Assembly (NCBI GenBank): GCA_016234655.1
Contig: JACRAU010000033.1
Coordinates: forward strand, 62,001-126,000
Source of the DNA: Betaproteobacteria bacterium
Lineage (GTDB): Bacteria > Pseudomonadota > Gammaproteobacteria > Burkholderiales > Thiobacillaceae
Direction of reading: 5' to 3'
DNA: 64,000 nt
The notes beneath the pieces are model-generated. The model did not search any database. It worked only from the letters and a program-made list of their open reading frames with translations, and was not told where the DNA came from. Below are positions 39,210-48,397 of the stretch, one piece after another. Each line of letters opens with the position of its first letter. Position 1 is the first letter of the stretch. The translations under genes and the position numbers were made by a program.

Positions 39210-41387
39210 TCAGGCGGCTTGGGTGTCGATGTCGCCTTCCAGGTTGGGGTAGCGGACGTGGTCGACCAGTTCCTGCACTTCCTTGGCCGGGGCCGGGGAG
39301 AGCAGCGAACCGAGGATCACGCCGAGGAAGCCCGCGGGCAGGCCGAAGACGCCGGCCGCGATGGGCTTGATGTTGAACCACTCGTTGGCCGCGACGCCGC
39401 CGAAGAAGTCGTAGGTGGCGTACATGTAGTACATGCACACACCCAGACCGGCGAGCATGCCGACGATGGCGCCGAGCTTGTTCGCCCGCTTCCAGAACAC
39501 GCCGAGGACCAGGGCCGGGAAGAAGGCCGAGGCCGCCAGCGAGAACGCCGCGCCGACCAGGAACAGGATGTCGCCCGGCTTGAGCGAGGCGGTGTAGGCC
39601 GCCAGCACGGCCACCACCAGCAGCAGCGCCTTGGATACGGACAGGCGACGCACGGTGGAGGCGTTCGGGTCGATCATCTTGTAGTAGACATCGTGCGACA
39701 GCGCGTTGGCGATGGTCAGCAGCAGGCCGTCGGCGGTGGACAGCGCCGCCGCCAGACCGCCGGCCGCCACCAGGCCGGACACCACATAGGGCAGGCCGGC
39801 GATCTCCGGTGTGGCGAGCACGATCAGGTCGGGACCGATGGTGATCTCGGCCAGCTGGATCAGCCCGTCCTTGTTCATGTCCACCACCTTCATCAACGAT
39901 GCGTCCACCGCCGACCAGTTGGCGACCCAGGCCGGCAACGAGGCGAAGCTGGAGCCCACCAGGTGGTGGTAGATCTCGAACTTGGCCAGCACGGCCAGGG
40001 CCGGGGCGGTGAAGTAGAGCAGGAAGATGAAGAACAGCGACCAGAACACCGAGGTGCGCGCCTCACGCACGGACGGCGTGGTGTAGTAGCGCATCAGGAT
40101 GTGCGGCAACGAGGCGGTGCCGACCATCAGGCAGAGCACCAGGGCGAGGAAGTTGTTGCGCTTGATGTTGGCCGCCTTCTCGTCCTCGGCGCGGGCCTTG
40201 GCGATCTCCTCGGCACCGGCGCTGGGGTTGTCCTTCAGGAGCTTCTTCTCGGCGCCCTTGCCGGAGAAGGCGGCGGCGTGGGCGGAGACCGGGCCGGCCT
40301 TGGCCTTGGCGCCGTCGGCGGCCTTCTTCCACTTGGCCTTCAAGGCATCGGGGGTGGGCGGGAACTCCTTGAGGTCTTTCTCCTTGGCCGCGATCTTCTT
40401 GGCGTCCGGGGCCGGCGCGGCCTTCAGCTCGGCCAGCTCGGTCTCGACCTTGGCGCGGGCGTCGGCCAGGAACTGGGCGCCGGTGCCGGTGGCCACGGCC
40501 GCATCCAGGGTCTTGATTTTGTCTTCCCACTCGGTCTGCTTGGCCTTGTGCAGGGCGCGGACTTCGGCTTCCTTGGCGCCGAGGACGGAGCTCGGATCGT
40601 TCAGTTCCTTCTCCTTCACGGTCACCGCTTGCAGGGCCTGGCCGTAGGCGATCTGCGGAATCGGGTTGCCGGTATCCTTCACCGACAGCCAGACCACCGG
40701 GATCATGTAGGCGATGATCAGGATGATGTACTGGGCCACTTGGGTCCAGGTCACCGCGCGCATGCCGCCCAGGAAGGAACAGACCAGGATGCCGGCTAGA
40801 CCCGCGAACACGCCGACCTGGAACTCCATGCCGGTGAAGCGCGAGGTGATCAGGCCGACGCCGTAGATCTGCGCCACCACGTAGACGAAGGAGGCGATGA
40901 TCGCGGCGATGACGCCGATGGTGCGGGGGATGTTGCCGCCGTAGCGGGCGCCCAGGAAGTCGGGGATGGTGAACTGGCCGAATTTGCGCAGGTAGGGCGC
41001 GAGGAACAGCGCCACCAGCACATAGCCGCCGGTCCAGCCCATGACGAAGGCCAGGCCGTCATAGCCGGCTGCATACAGCGTGCCGGCCATACCGATGAAC
41101 GACGCAGCCGACATCCAGTCGGCGCCGGTCGCCATGCCGTTGAACAGCGCGGGCACGCGCCGGCCGGCGACGTAGTACTCCGACACGTCGGCGGTCTTCG
41201 ACATGATGCCGATGCCGGCATACAGGGCGATGGTGGCGGCGAGGAAGAGGTAGCCGAGAACCTTGGGCGTGACGCCCATCTGCTCCAGGATGGCCAGCAC
41301 GATGACGAAGGCGATGAAGCCGCCGGTATAGAAAGTGTAATAACGCTTGAGCTGAGCGAAGAACTGGCTTTGAGTCAGGGCTGTCAT
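39210..41387 (-). CDS. sodium:solute symporter (acetate-permease-like) with a charged insertion
   Basis: This 725-residue SSF transporter belongs with the ActP/VC_2705-type symporters that work with DUF4212 partners. About 13 membrane segments are visible, with the SSF signatures YYVAGRRVPALFNGMATGADWMS, GLAFVMGWTGGYVLV and GGLAAALSTADGLLLTI. Residues about 255-410 form a long charged Ala/Lys/Glu-rich, coiled-coil-like segment between two membrane helices, unusually large compared with ordinary SSF loops. It is co-transcribed with the DUF4212 gene one base upstream. The substrate is probably a short-chain carboxylate such as acetate, inferred from family. Confidence 0.92.
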   Translation of the reverse strand: MTALTQSQFFAQLKRYYTFYTGGFIAFVIVLAILEQMGVTPKVLGYLFLAATIALYAGIGIMSKTADVSEYYVAGRRVPALFNGMATGADWMSAASFIGMAGTLYAAGYDGLAFVMGWTGGYVLVALFLAPYLRKFGQFTIPDFLGARYGGNIPRTIGVIAAIIASFVYVVAQIYGVGLITSRFTGMEFQVGVFAGLAGILVCSFLGGMRAVTWTQVAQYIILIIAYMIPVVWLSVKDTGNPIPQIAYGQALQAVTVKEKELNDPSSVLGAKEAEVRALHKAKQTEWEDKIKTLDAAVATGTGAQFLADARAKVETELAELKAAPAPDAKKIAAKEKDLKEFPPTPDALKAKWKKAADGAKAKAGPVSAHAAAFSGKGAEKKLLKDNPSAGAEEIAKARAEDEKAANIKRNNFLALVLCLMVGTASLPHILMRYYTTPSVREARTSVFWSLFFIFLLYFTAPALAVLAKFEIYHHLVGSSFASLPAWVANWSAVDASLMKVVDMNKDGLIQLAEITIGPDLIVLATPEIAGLPYVVSGLVAAGGLAAALSTADGLLLTIANALSHDVYYKMIDPNASTVRRLSVSKALLLVVAVLAAYTASLKPGDILFLVGAAFSLAASAFFPALVLGVFWKRANKLGAIVGMLAGLGVCMYYMYATYDFFGGVAANEWFNIKPIAAGVFGLPAGFLGVILGSLLSPAPAKEVQELVDHVRYPNLEGDIDTQAA

Positions 41388-41388
41388 G

Positions 41389-41652
41389 TCAGTCCTCCCC
41401 TTCGTGGACGCCGTATTCCTGGTCCATCTTGTTCATGCGCTTGGCGTAGAACCAGATGACCAGAACGTAGATGATCAAGGACCCTTGCGCACCCATGTAG
41501 AAGCCCAGCGGGAAACCCGCGATGACGATCTCGTTGAGCTCGCGGGCATAGAAGCTGGCCACGAAAGTGGCCACGAACCAGATGGCGAGCAGGATCCCGG
41601 TTAGATTCAGGTTCCTGCGCCAGTACTCACGGTGCTTATCCGTCAGCTGCAT
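41389..41652 (-). CDS. DUF4212 small membrane subunit of the symporter
   Basis: This 87-residue protein has two membrane helices and the DUF4212 pattern: YWRRNLNLTGILLAIWF at the start and GFPLGFYMGAQGSLIIYVLVIWFYA in the second helix. Such proteins are encoded immediately before SSF symporters of this class and are thought to be partners. A GAGGAGAG ribosome binding site precedes ATG 41652. Confidence 0.93.
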   Translation of the reverse strand: MQLTDKHREYWRRNLNLTGILLAIWFVATFVASFYARELNEIVIAGFPLGFYMGAQGSLIIYVLVIWFYAKRMNKMDQEYGVHEGED

Positions 41653-41830
41653 AACGCTCTCCTCGTTTGGTGGTGTTGACCGCTGTCGTGGACGACACCT
41701 CTGATGTGTGCCTTGCCGAATCTCCCCTTCACCGCGCTGACAGCCGCGCGGGGCTGCGCCAGTATATGCCCACTAATGGTGCGGACAAGCGCCCTTTCGC
41801 TTCACGATGCGCAATGGCGCGGAGGGGGGG

Positions 41831-42535
41831 TCAGCTGCCGCGGTTCAGCCAGAGTTGGGCCTTTTCAAGGCCTTGCAGGGCCGAGTATTGGGTCGCGCCC
41901 TGCGCGCGGGCCAGGGGCAGGGCAGCCAGGAAGAGCTGCCCGGTGGCCAGGGCGTCGGCTAGCGCGTTATGACGTGCGGTATTAGTAATGCCAAAGTGGC
42001 GTAGCCAATCGTCGAGCGAACGGTGCTTGCGCGCCAGCTCCGGCAGCAGGCCGGGCATGACGTAGGCCAGGTCGAGCCACGGCCGGCGGAACTCGAAACC
42101 CAGGCATTCCTTGCAGGCCCGGCGAATCATGGTTTCATCGAAAGCGACATGGAAGGCGACCAGGGGCGATGCGCCGAGATAGTCGAGGAAACGCAGCAGG
42201 GCCTCGGCCGGCTCGACCCCTTCGCGCTGGCGTTCGCCGCCGATGCCGTGGATCAGGATGTTGCCCTTGCCGCTCACCTCGGCTTGGCGTAGCACGATCT
42301 CGAAGCTGTCGGCCAGGCGGATGCGGCCGTCATGCACCGCGACGGCGCCGATCGCGATCAGCCGGTCGCGGCGCATATTCAGGCCGGTGCTCTCGACATC
42401 GACCACGACATAGCGGCCTTGCTCGATGGGCAAGGCGAGATCGGCCTTGCCCAGGGCCTGCCAGGCCGCCAGGCGGGCGGCGGCTTCGGGCGCCAGGGTA
42501 AGGTCCCGTCGCCATGGCCGGAGCCAGCCGGTCAT
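41831..42535 (-). CDS. DnaQ-like 3'-5' exonuclease
   Basis: This 234-residue DEDDh exonuclease shows Exo I (VVVDVESTGL), Exo II (LVAFHVAFDETMI) and Exo III (HNALADALATGQLF). It resembles the epsilon-like exonucleases encoded beside CBS/DUF294 proteins. Its start overlaps the stop of the DUF294 gene (ATGA). There is no link to a polymerase here, so a nucleotide or RNA-processing role is possible. Confidence 0.92.
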   Translation of the reverse strand: MTGWLRPWRRDLTLAPEAAARLAAWQALGKADLALPIEQGRYVVVDVESTGLNMRRDRLIAIGAVAVHDGRIRLADSFEIVLRQAEVSGKGNILIHGIGGERQREGVEPAEALLRFLDYLGASPLVAFHVAFDETMIRRACKECLGFEFRRPWLDLAYVMPGLLPELARKHRSLDDWLRHFGITNTARHNALADALATGQLFLAALPLARAQGATQYSALQGLEKAQLWLNRGS

Positions 42536-44418
42536 GCCTGGTAGTCCAGGGCCAGTCGGGCCTGGATCTTGCGCGCCTGGCGGAAGGCCTCTTTCAGGAT
42601 GCGACGGTCCAGGCCGTTGAGCCGGTCGGGGTAGATGCGGTTGTCCATGGCCTGGCCCGACTCGCTCTCCTCATGCTGCCGGCGCAGGCGCAGCGACTGG
42701 ATGAAATAGAAGGCGGCGATCCAGGCCTCGATCTCGGGCGGCGGGATATTGAGCTTCGGCCCGGCCTGGCGCAGGCGCTGCGCCGTGCCGGTGCCGGGGC
42801 CGCCTACGGCCAGGGCGAACACCCGAGCGGCATCGACGAAGGGCGTCGCGCCGTTGAGCTTGAGGTCCAGGGTGTCGGCATGCTCGCCGCCCGATTCGGT
42901 GACGAAGTCGCGCACCAGGCCCAGGGGCGGGCGGTTACGCAAGGCGTTGGCCGCCATCTGGTGCAGGAAGCGTGGGGTGGCCGCAGCCTTGGCCGCCAGC
43001 CACTGGCGCAGCTCGTCGGCCAGCCGGGCCTCGCCGTGCAGCGGCCGGAAGTCGAAGAAGATGCTGGCGTTGAGCAGGGCCTCGGGGTCGCCGGCATCGA
43101 TCCAGCGGGCGAATAGCCCCTTCCATTCGTCGAGCGACAGGCACCACTTCGGGTTCATCGCCATGATCCCGCCGCGGCACAGCGGGAAGCCGCAGGCGTC
43201 GAGGGCGCGGTTGATCCGCTCGGCCAGGTCGAGGACCTCGGCGCGCACGCTGTCGGGGTCTTCGTTCGCCTGCGCCACGAAGACGATGCCGTTGTCCTGG
43301 TCGGTGGCCAGGGTCTGCTCCAGCCGGCCTTCCGAGCCGAAGGCCAGCCAGCAGAAGCCGCGCCGACAGGCCGCATTCGCCGCGCACTCCAGCTCGATCA
43401 CCCGCTGGGTCAGCAGGTCGTTCAGCGTGGAGAGCAGCAGGGTCAACTGCTCGGCGCCGACCCCCTGGGCCATCATATTGTGGCCGAGCTGGCGGATGTC
43501 TTCGGCCGCCTGCTGCAATTGACCGAGCTCGGTGGCGGCGCGGATGGCCGAGGAGAGCTGGGTGACGCCGATGCGTTGCAGCGAGAACAGGTCCTTTTCC
43601 GAGATCATCCCGGCGAGCCGGCCGTCGTCGACCACCAGCACGTGGCGGAAACCGTGCTTGGCCATGGCCAGGGCCGCCTCGAAGGCATGGGCACCCGGCG
43701 GCAGCGCGACCGGATTCGGGCTCATCAGCGCGCGCATCGGTGTGTCGAGCGGGGTGTTGGCCAGGATCACCCGGCCGATCAGGTCGCGCACCGTGAAGAT
43801 GCCGAGCGGCCGGGCATCGGCCTCGGTCACGACGATGGAGCCGATGCCTTGCTCGCGCATGGTCTTCAGGGCTTGGTGCAGCGGCGTATCCGGGCCGCAG
43901 GTCACCGGGTCGCGCCGGATCAGGCTGCCCAGGCTGCTCTCCAGCGATTGCTGTTCGGTCGCGGCCGACAGATAGCGGGCCTGGGTCTGGCGCTGCGACC
44001 GGGCCAAGAGGTCCGCCAGGCGCAGGGTGCAAAAGGCGTGGAAGGGCGGCGACAGTTCGAGCAGGCCGTGGAAATCGGCGGCCGGCAATTCATAGCAAAA
44101 GACATCGGTCTCGGCCCGGAAGTGGCTGATCGCGGCCCGGCGCGACAGCAGGGCGCCGATCGGGAAGCATTCGCCCTCGTGCAGTTCCAGCCAGGCCGCC
44201 TCGCCCTCGCGTTCGCCGCGCACGATGCCCTGCTTGATGATGTAGAAGGTCCGCGCCTCGCCCTGCTCCGGCGCCAGCACGGCCTCGCCCTTGGCGTAAT
44301 AGCCGAGGGCGAGGCGCTCGGCCAGCCAAGCCAGGTGGTCCGCTTGCATGCGGTCGAACGGCGCATGGCGCGACAAAAGATCGGCGGTGGCGGCGACGAG
44401 GGCGGTGTCGGTGGGCAT
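42532..44418 (-). CDS. cNMP-binding / CBS / DUF294 nucleotidyltransferase-like protein
   Basis: This 628-residue protein joins a cyclic-nucleotide-binding domain (about residues 15-130), two CBS domains (about 165-290; HALKTMREQGIGSIVV-like and AALAMAKHGFRHVLVV patterns) and a DUF294 nucleotidyltransferase-like domain with FGSEGRLEQTLATDQDNG. A DUF294_C helical region ends the protein. The domain order is typical of regulators found with acetate-type symporters; it may sense a nucleotide and modify a partner. It heads the unit DUF294-exonuclease; the DUF4212/symporter pair follows 178 bp downstream on the same strand. Confidence 0.93.
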   Translation of the reverse strand: MPTDTALVAATADLLSRHAPFDRMQADHLAWLAERLALGYYAKGEAVLAPEQGEARTFYIIKQGIVRGEREGEAAWLELHEGECFPIGALLSRRAAISHFRAETDVFCYELPAADFHGLLELSPPFHAFCTLRLADLLARSQRQTQARYLSAATEQQSLESSLGSLIRRDPVTCGPDTPLHQALKTMREQGIGSIVVTEADARPLGIFTVRDLIGRVILANTPLDTPMRALMSPNPVALPPGAHAFEAALAMAKHGFRHVLVVDDGRLAGMISEKDLFSLQRIGVTQLSSAIRAATELGQLQQAAEDIRQLGHNMMAQGVGAEQLTLLLSTLNDLLTQRVIELECAANAACRRGFCWLAFGSEGRLEQTLATDQDNGIVFVAQANEDPDSVRAEVLDLAERINRALDACGFPLCRGGIMAMNPKWCLSLDEWKGLFARWIDAGDPEALLNASIFFDFRPLHGEARLADELRQWLAAKAAATPRFLHQMAANALRNRPPLGLVRDFVTESGGEHADTLDLKLNGATPFVDAARVFALAVGGPGTGTAQRLRQAGPKLNIPPPEIEAWIAAFYFIQSLRLRRQHEESESGQAMDNRIYPDRLNGLDRRILKEAFRQARKIQARLALDYQA

Positions 44419-44488
44419 GCTCGGCTCCGAAAATCAGTCTGACCTGCCGGGGTGACTAGGCCAAAAGTTATAGGCCACTATACCGTTT

Positions 44489-44513
44489 GGCTGATTGTTT
44501 AGTTAAATCAGCC
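44489..44513. promoter_or_regulatory. inverted repeat upstream of the DUF294 gene
   Basis: GGCTGAT and ATCAGCC are perfect 7-bp arms around an A/T-rich 11-nt centre, about 70 bp before the DUF294 start. The surrounding AT-rich stretch probably holds the promoter, and the symmetry could be an operator. Confidence 0.4.
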
Positions 44514-44582
44514 GTTTATGATTACACCTGATTGTGGCGGGTTGCCATAGGTGGAATTCGCAGCGGTCAGGGAGAGAATTCC

Positions 44583-44625
44583 AAAAAAACTCCTCCAGAG
44601 TTTTTCGCCGGGCCTAGCGCCCGGC
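44583..44625 (-). terminator. hairpins downstream of metF
   Basis: Two adjacent hairpins lie 9-51 bp after metF: GCCGGGC/GCCCGGC (44607-44625) and AAAAACTC/GAGTTTTT (44585-44605). Read on the minus strand the second ends in a T-run, giving a plausible terminator. The first is also followed by a T-run on the plus strand. Confidence 0.55.
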
Positions 44626-44633
44626 TTTCTTTT

Positions 44634-45464
44634 TTATAGCCCCAGCCTTTGCCACAGGGCGCTGGTCAGCGCGGCCTGGTTCAAGGTGTAGAAGTGCAGG
44701 CCGGGGGCGCCGCCGGCCAATAGGTCGTCGCACATGCCGGTCACGAAATCCAGGCCGAAGGCCTTGATCGAGGCCGTGTCGTCGTAATAACTCTCCAACT
44801 TTTTCGCCAGCCAGCGCGGAATGTCGGCGCCGCACATGGCCGAGAAACGCGCCAGTTGCGCGTAGTTCGAGATGGGCATGATGCCCGGCACGATCGGGAT
44901 GCCCACGCCCAAGGCCTGGCAGTCGTCGACGAAGTTGAAATAGGCGTCGGCGTTGAAGAAATACTGCGTGATCGCGGCGTTGGCGCCGGCATCGACCTTG
45001 CGCTTGAAGTTGGCCAAGTCTTCCGTGTAGTTGCGCGCCTGCGGATGGGTCTCGGGATAGGCCGCCACCTCGATCTCGAACCAGTCGCCGGTCTCCTGGC
45101 GGATGAACGCCACCAGTTCGTTGGCATGGCGGAACTCGCCGGGATCGGCCACGCCCGAGGGCAGGTCGCCGCGCAGCGCGACGATGTGGCGGATGCCGTG
45201 CGATTTGTAGACATCGAGGATCTCGCGGATGTTCTCGCGGGTGGAGCCGATGCACGACAGGTGCGGTGCGGCGGCCAGGTCCTCGCCCTGAATCTCCAGC
45301 ACCGTCTCCAGCGTGCGGTCGCGGGTGGAGCCGCCGGCACCGAAGGTCACCGAGAAAAATTTGGGCTTGAGCTGGGCCAGTTGCTTGCGCGTCTCGCGCA
45401 GCTTGACCACGCCCTCGTCGGTCTTGGGCGGAAAGAATTCGATGCTGAAGGTCGGTTGCGTCAT
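44634..45464 (-). CDS. metF: methylenetetrahydrofolate reductase
   Basis: This 276-residue TIM-barrel flavoprotein reduces 5,10-methylene-THF to 5-methyl-THF for methionine synthesis. It opens SIEFFPPKTDEG with the catalytic Glu, and includes SVTFGAGGSTRDRT, ALRGDLP, ITQYFFNADAYFNFVDDC and PGLHFYTLNQA. It completes the methionine cycle with metK and ahcY 12 kb away, but is not linked to them. No SAH riboswitch is seen in the 34 bp upstream. Confidence 0.97.
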   Translation of the reverse strand: MTQPTFSIEFFPPKTDEGVVKLRETRKQLAQLKPKFFSVTFGAGGSTRDRTLETVLEIQGEDLAAAPHLSCIGSTRENIREILDVYKSHGIRHIVALRGDLPSGVADPGEFRHANELVAFIRQETGDWFEIEVAAYPETHPQARNYTEDLANFKRKVDAGANAAITQYFFNADAYFNFVDDCQALGVGIPIVPGIMPISNYAQLARFSAMCGADIPRWLAKKLESYYDDTASIKAFGLDFVTGMCDDLLAGGAPGLHFYTLNQAALTSALWQRLGL

Positions 45465-45498
45465 GTTTGGGTAAGGGGGCTGGGGACGAGAGGCGATT

Positions 45499-46530
45499 CT
45501 AACCCAACACGATCCCCAGGCCCCTGCCGATCAGCCAAGTGCCCGCGCCGGCCGCGCCGCCGATCAGCAACATGCGCAGGCCGCCGTGGAAGGCGCGCTT
45601 GCCGGTGAACAGGCTCAGCGTGGCGCCGACGCCGAACAGGCAAATGGCCGTGACCACGGCGGTGCCGAGCAAGGCGACGTGGCCGGAGAACAGGAAGTAA
45701 GGCGCGAGCGGCAGCAAGGCGCCGGCGGCGAAGGCCAGGAAGGAGGCCGTGGCCGCCAACTGAGGCGAGCCCAGCTCGGCCGGGTTCAGCCCCAGCTCTT
45801 CGCGCGCCAGCGTGTCCAAGGCCTTGTCCGGGTCGCGGATCAAGGCCTCGGCCACGCGCCGCGCCTCTTCCTTGGCGATGCCCTTGGCCTCGTAGATCAA
45901 GGCCAGTTCGGCCGCCTCTTCTTGCGGATATTGGTCGAGCTCCTCGCGCTCCAGCGCGATCTGGTATTCGTAGAACTCGCGTTGCGCGCGCACCGAGACG
46001 TATTCGCCGGCCGCCATCGAAAACGCCCCGGCCAAGAGGCCGGCGACGCCGGACAGGACGACGACGCCCGGCTCGGCCCCGGCCCCGGCCACGCCGAGGA
46101 TCAAGCTGGCGTTCGACACCAGGCCGTCGTTCACGCCGAACACGGCCGCGCGCAGGCCGCCGCCGCCCGGCATGCGGTGGCGGCCCGCATCGATCCGGTC
46201 GGCCCGGGTCGGCATGCCGTGCGGCAGCGGCGCGTTATACAGGCTCATGCCGCGCACCTTCATCGCGGCCAACATCCCGCGCAGCGGCGCCACGCCCAGA
46301 CGGCCGACCAGCCAGGCCACCACGCGCGCGCGCCGATCGGGCCGAAAGCCGCCGGGCACCGGCCGGCCGGCCTTGCGCAGCTCGGCCGCCCAGAGATCGG
46401 CCTGGCTATCGGCGGCCCGGGCCAGTTCCAAAAACAACACTTGGCGCGGCGTGCCGGCCTCGGCATCGGACACGATGCGGTAGAGGTAGGCCGAGCGTTT
46501 TTCTTCTTTCCAGCTATTCAGGGCGTGCAT
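45499..46530 (-). CDS. VIT1/CCC1 family transporter with ferritin-like N-terminal domain
   Basis: This 343-residue protein joins an N-terminal helical domain (residues 1-120; YRIVSDAEAG, LELARAADSQADLW) resembling a rubrerythrin/ferritin-like fold to a C-terminal VIT1/CCC1 iron/manganese exporter. The transporter part has GVNDGLVSNASLILGVAGAG, GAFSMAAGEYVSVRAQRE and four to five membrane helices. Such fusions are thought to sense or load iron and export it, protecting from Fe or Mn stress. Confidence 0.88.
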   Translation of the reverse strand: MHALNSWKEEKRSAYLYRIVSDAEAGTPRQVLFLELARAADSQADLWAAELRKAGRPVPGGFRPDRRARVVAWLVGRLGVAPLRGMLAAMKVRGMSLYNAPLPHGMPTRADRIDAGRHRMPGGGGLRAAVFGVNDGLVSNASLILGVAGAGAEPGVVVLSGVAGLLAGAFSMAAGEYVSVRAQREFYEYQIALEREELDQYPQEEAAELALIYEAKGIAKEEARRVAEALIRDPDKALDTLAREELGLNPAELGSPQLAATASFLAFAAGALLPLAPYFLFSGHVALLGTAVVTAICLFGVGATLSLFTGKRAFHGGLRMLLIGGAAGAGTWLIGRGLGIVLG

Positions 46531-46557
46531 GGGCGTGGAGGTGATTGCGCTGGCCGA

Positions 46558-48381
46558 TTATCGCTCAAGCGATGCCTTCGCCTCGATCTTGCCGTCCTTC
46601 AGGAAGAGCGGGTTGAACAGCCACAAATAAAGCAGCGCGCCGGCCGAAAGCATGAAGACCCAGAGCCAGGCCGCCGCGTACAAAACCAGCTCGCCGCCGT
46701 TCATGCGCAGCTTGCGCAGCAGGGCCAGGCGCTTCAATTCTTCCTGAACGCCGCTGAGGCCGAGCAGCAGCACGACCGAGCCGAGCACCAAGCCTTGGAG
46801 CAAGTCGTACAAGGTCAGCGGACCGGCAAGCAGAACCCGGTCGCCATAACAAGCGAGCGCGAGCCAGAGCGCGACGGCCAAAGGCAAGAGATAGGCCAGG
46901 CTGCGCAAGGCGGCCCGCCAGGGCGTCAGGAAAAAGGGCCGGAAGAACTGGCGCGCGCCGATCTTCAAGCGCTTGTGCAGCCAGACCAGGCGGTGGTTGT
47001 CCGTCAGGCAGTCGCGAATCGCCAGGAAACGCCAATGGCCTTCGCGTTGCCAGCCGGGCACCGAAAGCGCGCCGAGCTGGCCGGCCAGATGTTCGTGCGC
47101 GAGGTTGTAGCCGTCGTACATCAGGCTATAGGCCTCGGCATCGCTGAACGCATCGAGATCGGTGCGCAGACACGACAGGCGGTAGATCGTGCCCTCGGGC
47201 CGGTCGGCCGGACCGGGAAAATTCGGGTACTCGGCGCTGTTGGCGAAGGCCTGGCGCGTGTGGGCCAGGGCGTAGCCCAGCACGCCGTTCTCCGCGCGCA
47301 GCGAAGCGGCCGCCGGGTCGTCGGCGGCGCAGTTCACCTGCTCCAAGGTGTGGCCGGAATCCACGCGATACAGCGTCTCGCCGCGAATCTTGTCCATCAT
47401 CACCTCGTTCGCCCGCAGCGCGACCTGGAAGGCCTTGGTGCCCAGGATCGCCTGGTCGTCGATCTGGCCGGCGGCGTCGCTGATCACGAAGTGCGTGCAG
47501 TGCTTCTCATACAAGGCATCGACACCCTGGTTGTCGAACACGCCGCCGTCGCACAACTCGACCACAATCTCCTTGTCGGTGCCGGTTCGATAAAGGTTGT
47601 GGATGGACAAGGGCGAAAAGACGCCAGGCACCGCCGCCGATGCGACCACGGCCTCGGCCAGGGTCAGGCCGTTGAGTACGCTTTGCCGTTTTTCAGGCAC
47701 GGGCCATTCGTCCATCGGCGGCGGGTTGCGGCCGTCGAAACGCAAGATCGGCAAACGGTAGCCGCTGTCGTTCGCGCGCACGAAACCACGCACGGGCGCC
47801 GGCTCGCCCACATAGGCGCCGGTGAAATGCCAGGTGTGGCCGGTGTTCAGGCTGGTGGCGTTGAGGATCAGGATGGGTATCTTGTGCTCATGCCCGGCGT
47901 TGAACTCGGCCACCTTTACATCGACCCCGCCGGGCTTGATGTGGATGTCGCGTAAGGCGATGTTCGGCTCGCCGCCGGCATCGTCGTAGAAATGCCGGTT
48001 CAGCAACTCGGCCATGCGGTCGCTGCGCGAATAGTCCTCGCGCAGCATCTTGGCGTTTTTGAAGGGGTTGGTGAGCAGGCGCAGGCGGATGTTCTTCTGC
48101 ACCGCCGCCAGGAAATCGCGCTCGATCTCCGCCACGATCCGGCGATACGCATCGGGCGTGGGCGCCGGGCAGCCCGGCCGGTTGCCTTCGAGCAGGCGCT
48201 TCACCTTGAGGTAGTAATAAGCGCCGATGATCGAGCCGCCCGACACGGTGGAGATCACCTCCACCTTGTGCAGCATCTCGCGCTCGGCCAGCGCGGCCAG
48301 CACGCCGATGTGGAACAGCGAGGCGCGAAAGCCGCCGCCGGAAAGGGCGAGGCCGAGCTTCGTGCTGGTTGTTGCGGCCAT
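46558..48381 (-). CDS. patatin-like phospholipase with C-terminal membrane segments
   Basis: This 607-residue protein begins after AGGAGG. The patatin domain has the oxyanion loop SGGGFRASLFHIG, the nucleophile S47 in STVSGGS (the first Gly of GxSxG is replaced by Thr) and the catalytic Asp in LCDGGVFDNQG near residue 275. Residues about 480-600 hold three to four hydrophobic membrane helices (LAYLLPLAVALWLALACYG and others). There is no signal peptide, so the lipase domain should face the cytoplasm. It ends the minus-strand unit that includes a lysozyme-like protein and two lipoproteins. It could act in phospholipid turnover or be a regulated membrane-damaging effector. Confidence 0.9.
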   Translation of the reverse strand: MAATTSTKLGLALSGGGFRASLFHIGVLAALAEREMLHKVEVISTVSGGSIIGAYYYLKVKRLLEGNRPGCPAPTPDAYRRIVAEIERDFLAAVQKNIRLRLLTNPFKNAKMLREDYSRSDRMAELLNRHFYDDAGGEPNIALRDIHIKPGGVDVKVAEFNAGHEHKIPILILNATSLNTGHTWHFTGAYVGEPAPVRGFVRANDSGYRLPILRFDGRNPPPMDEWPVPEKRQSVLNGLTLAEAVVASAAVPGVFSPLSIHNLYRTGTDKEIVVELCDGGVFDNQGVDALYEKHCTHFVISDAAGQIDDQAILGTKAFQVALRANEVMMDKIRGETLYRVDSGHTLEQVNCAADDPAAASLRAENGVLGYALAHTRQAFANSAEYPNFPGPADRPEGTIYRLSCLRTDLDAFSDAEAYSLMYDGYNLAHEHLAGQLGALSVPGWQREGHWRFLAIRDCLTDNHRLVWLHKRLKIGARQFFRPFFLTPWRAALRSLAYLLPLAVALWLALACYGDRVLLAGPLTLYDLLQGLVLGSVVLLLGLSGVQEELKRLALLRKLRMNGGELVLYAAAWLWVFMLSAGALLYLWLFNPLFLKDGKIEAKASLER

Positions 48382-48397
48382 GGTGTCCTCCTATCGC

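Noticed and set aside
43480-44442. Plus-strand frame of 320 codons opposite the DUF294 gene
   Set aside because: It is the shadow of a gene with clear cNMP, CBS and DUF294 motifs; the translation is repetitive Gly/Gln/Arg/Ala.
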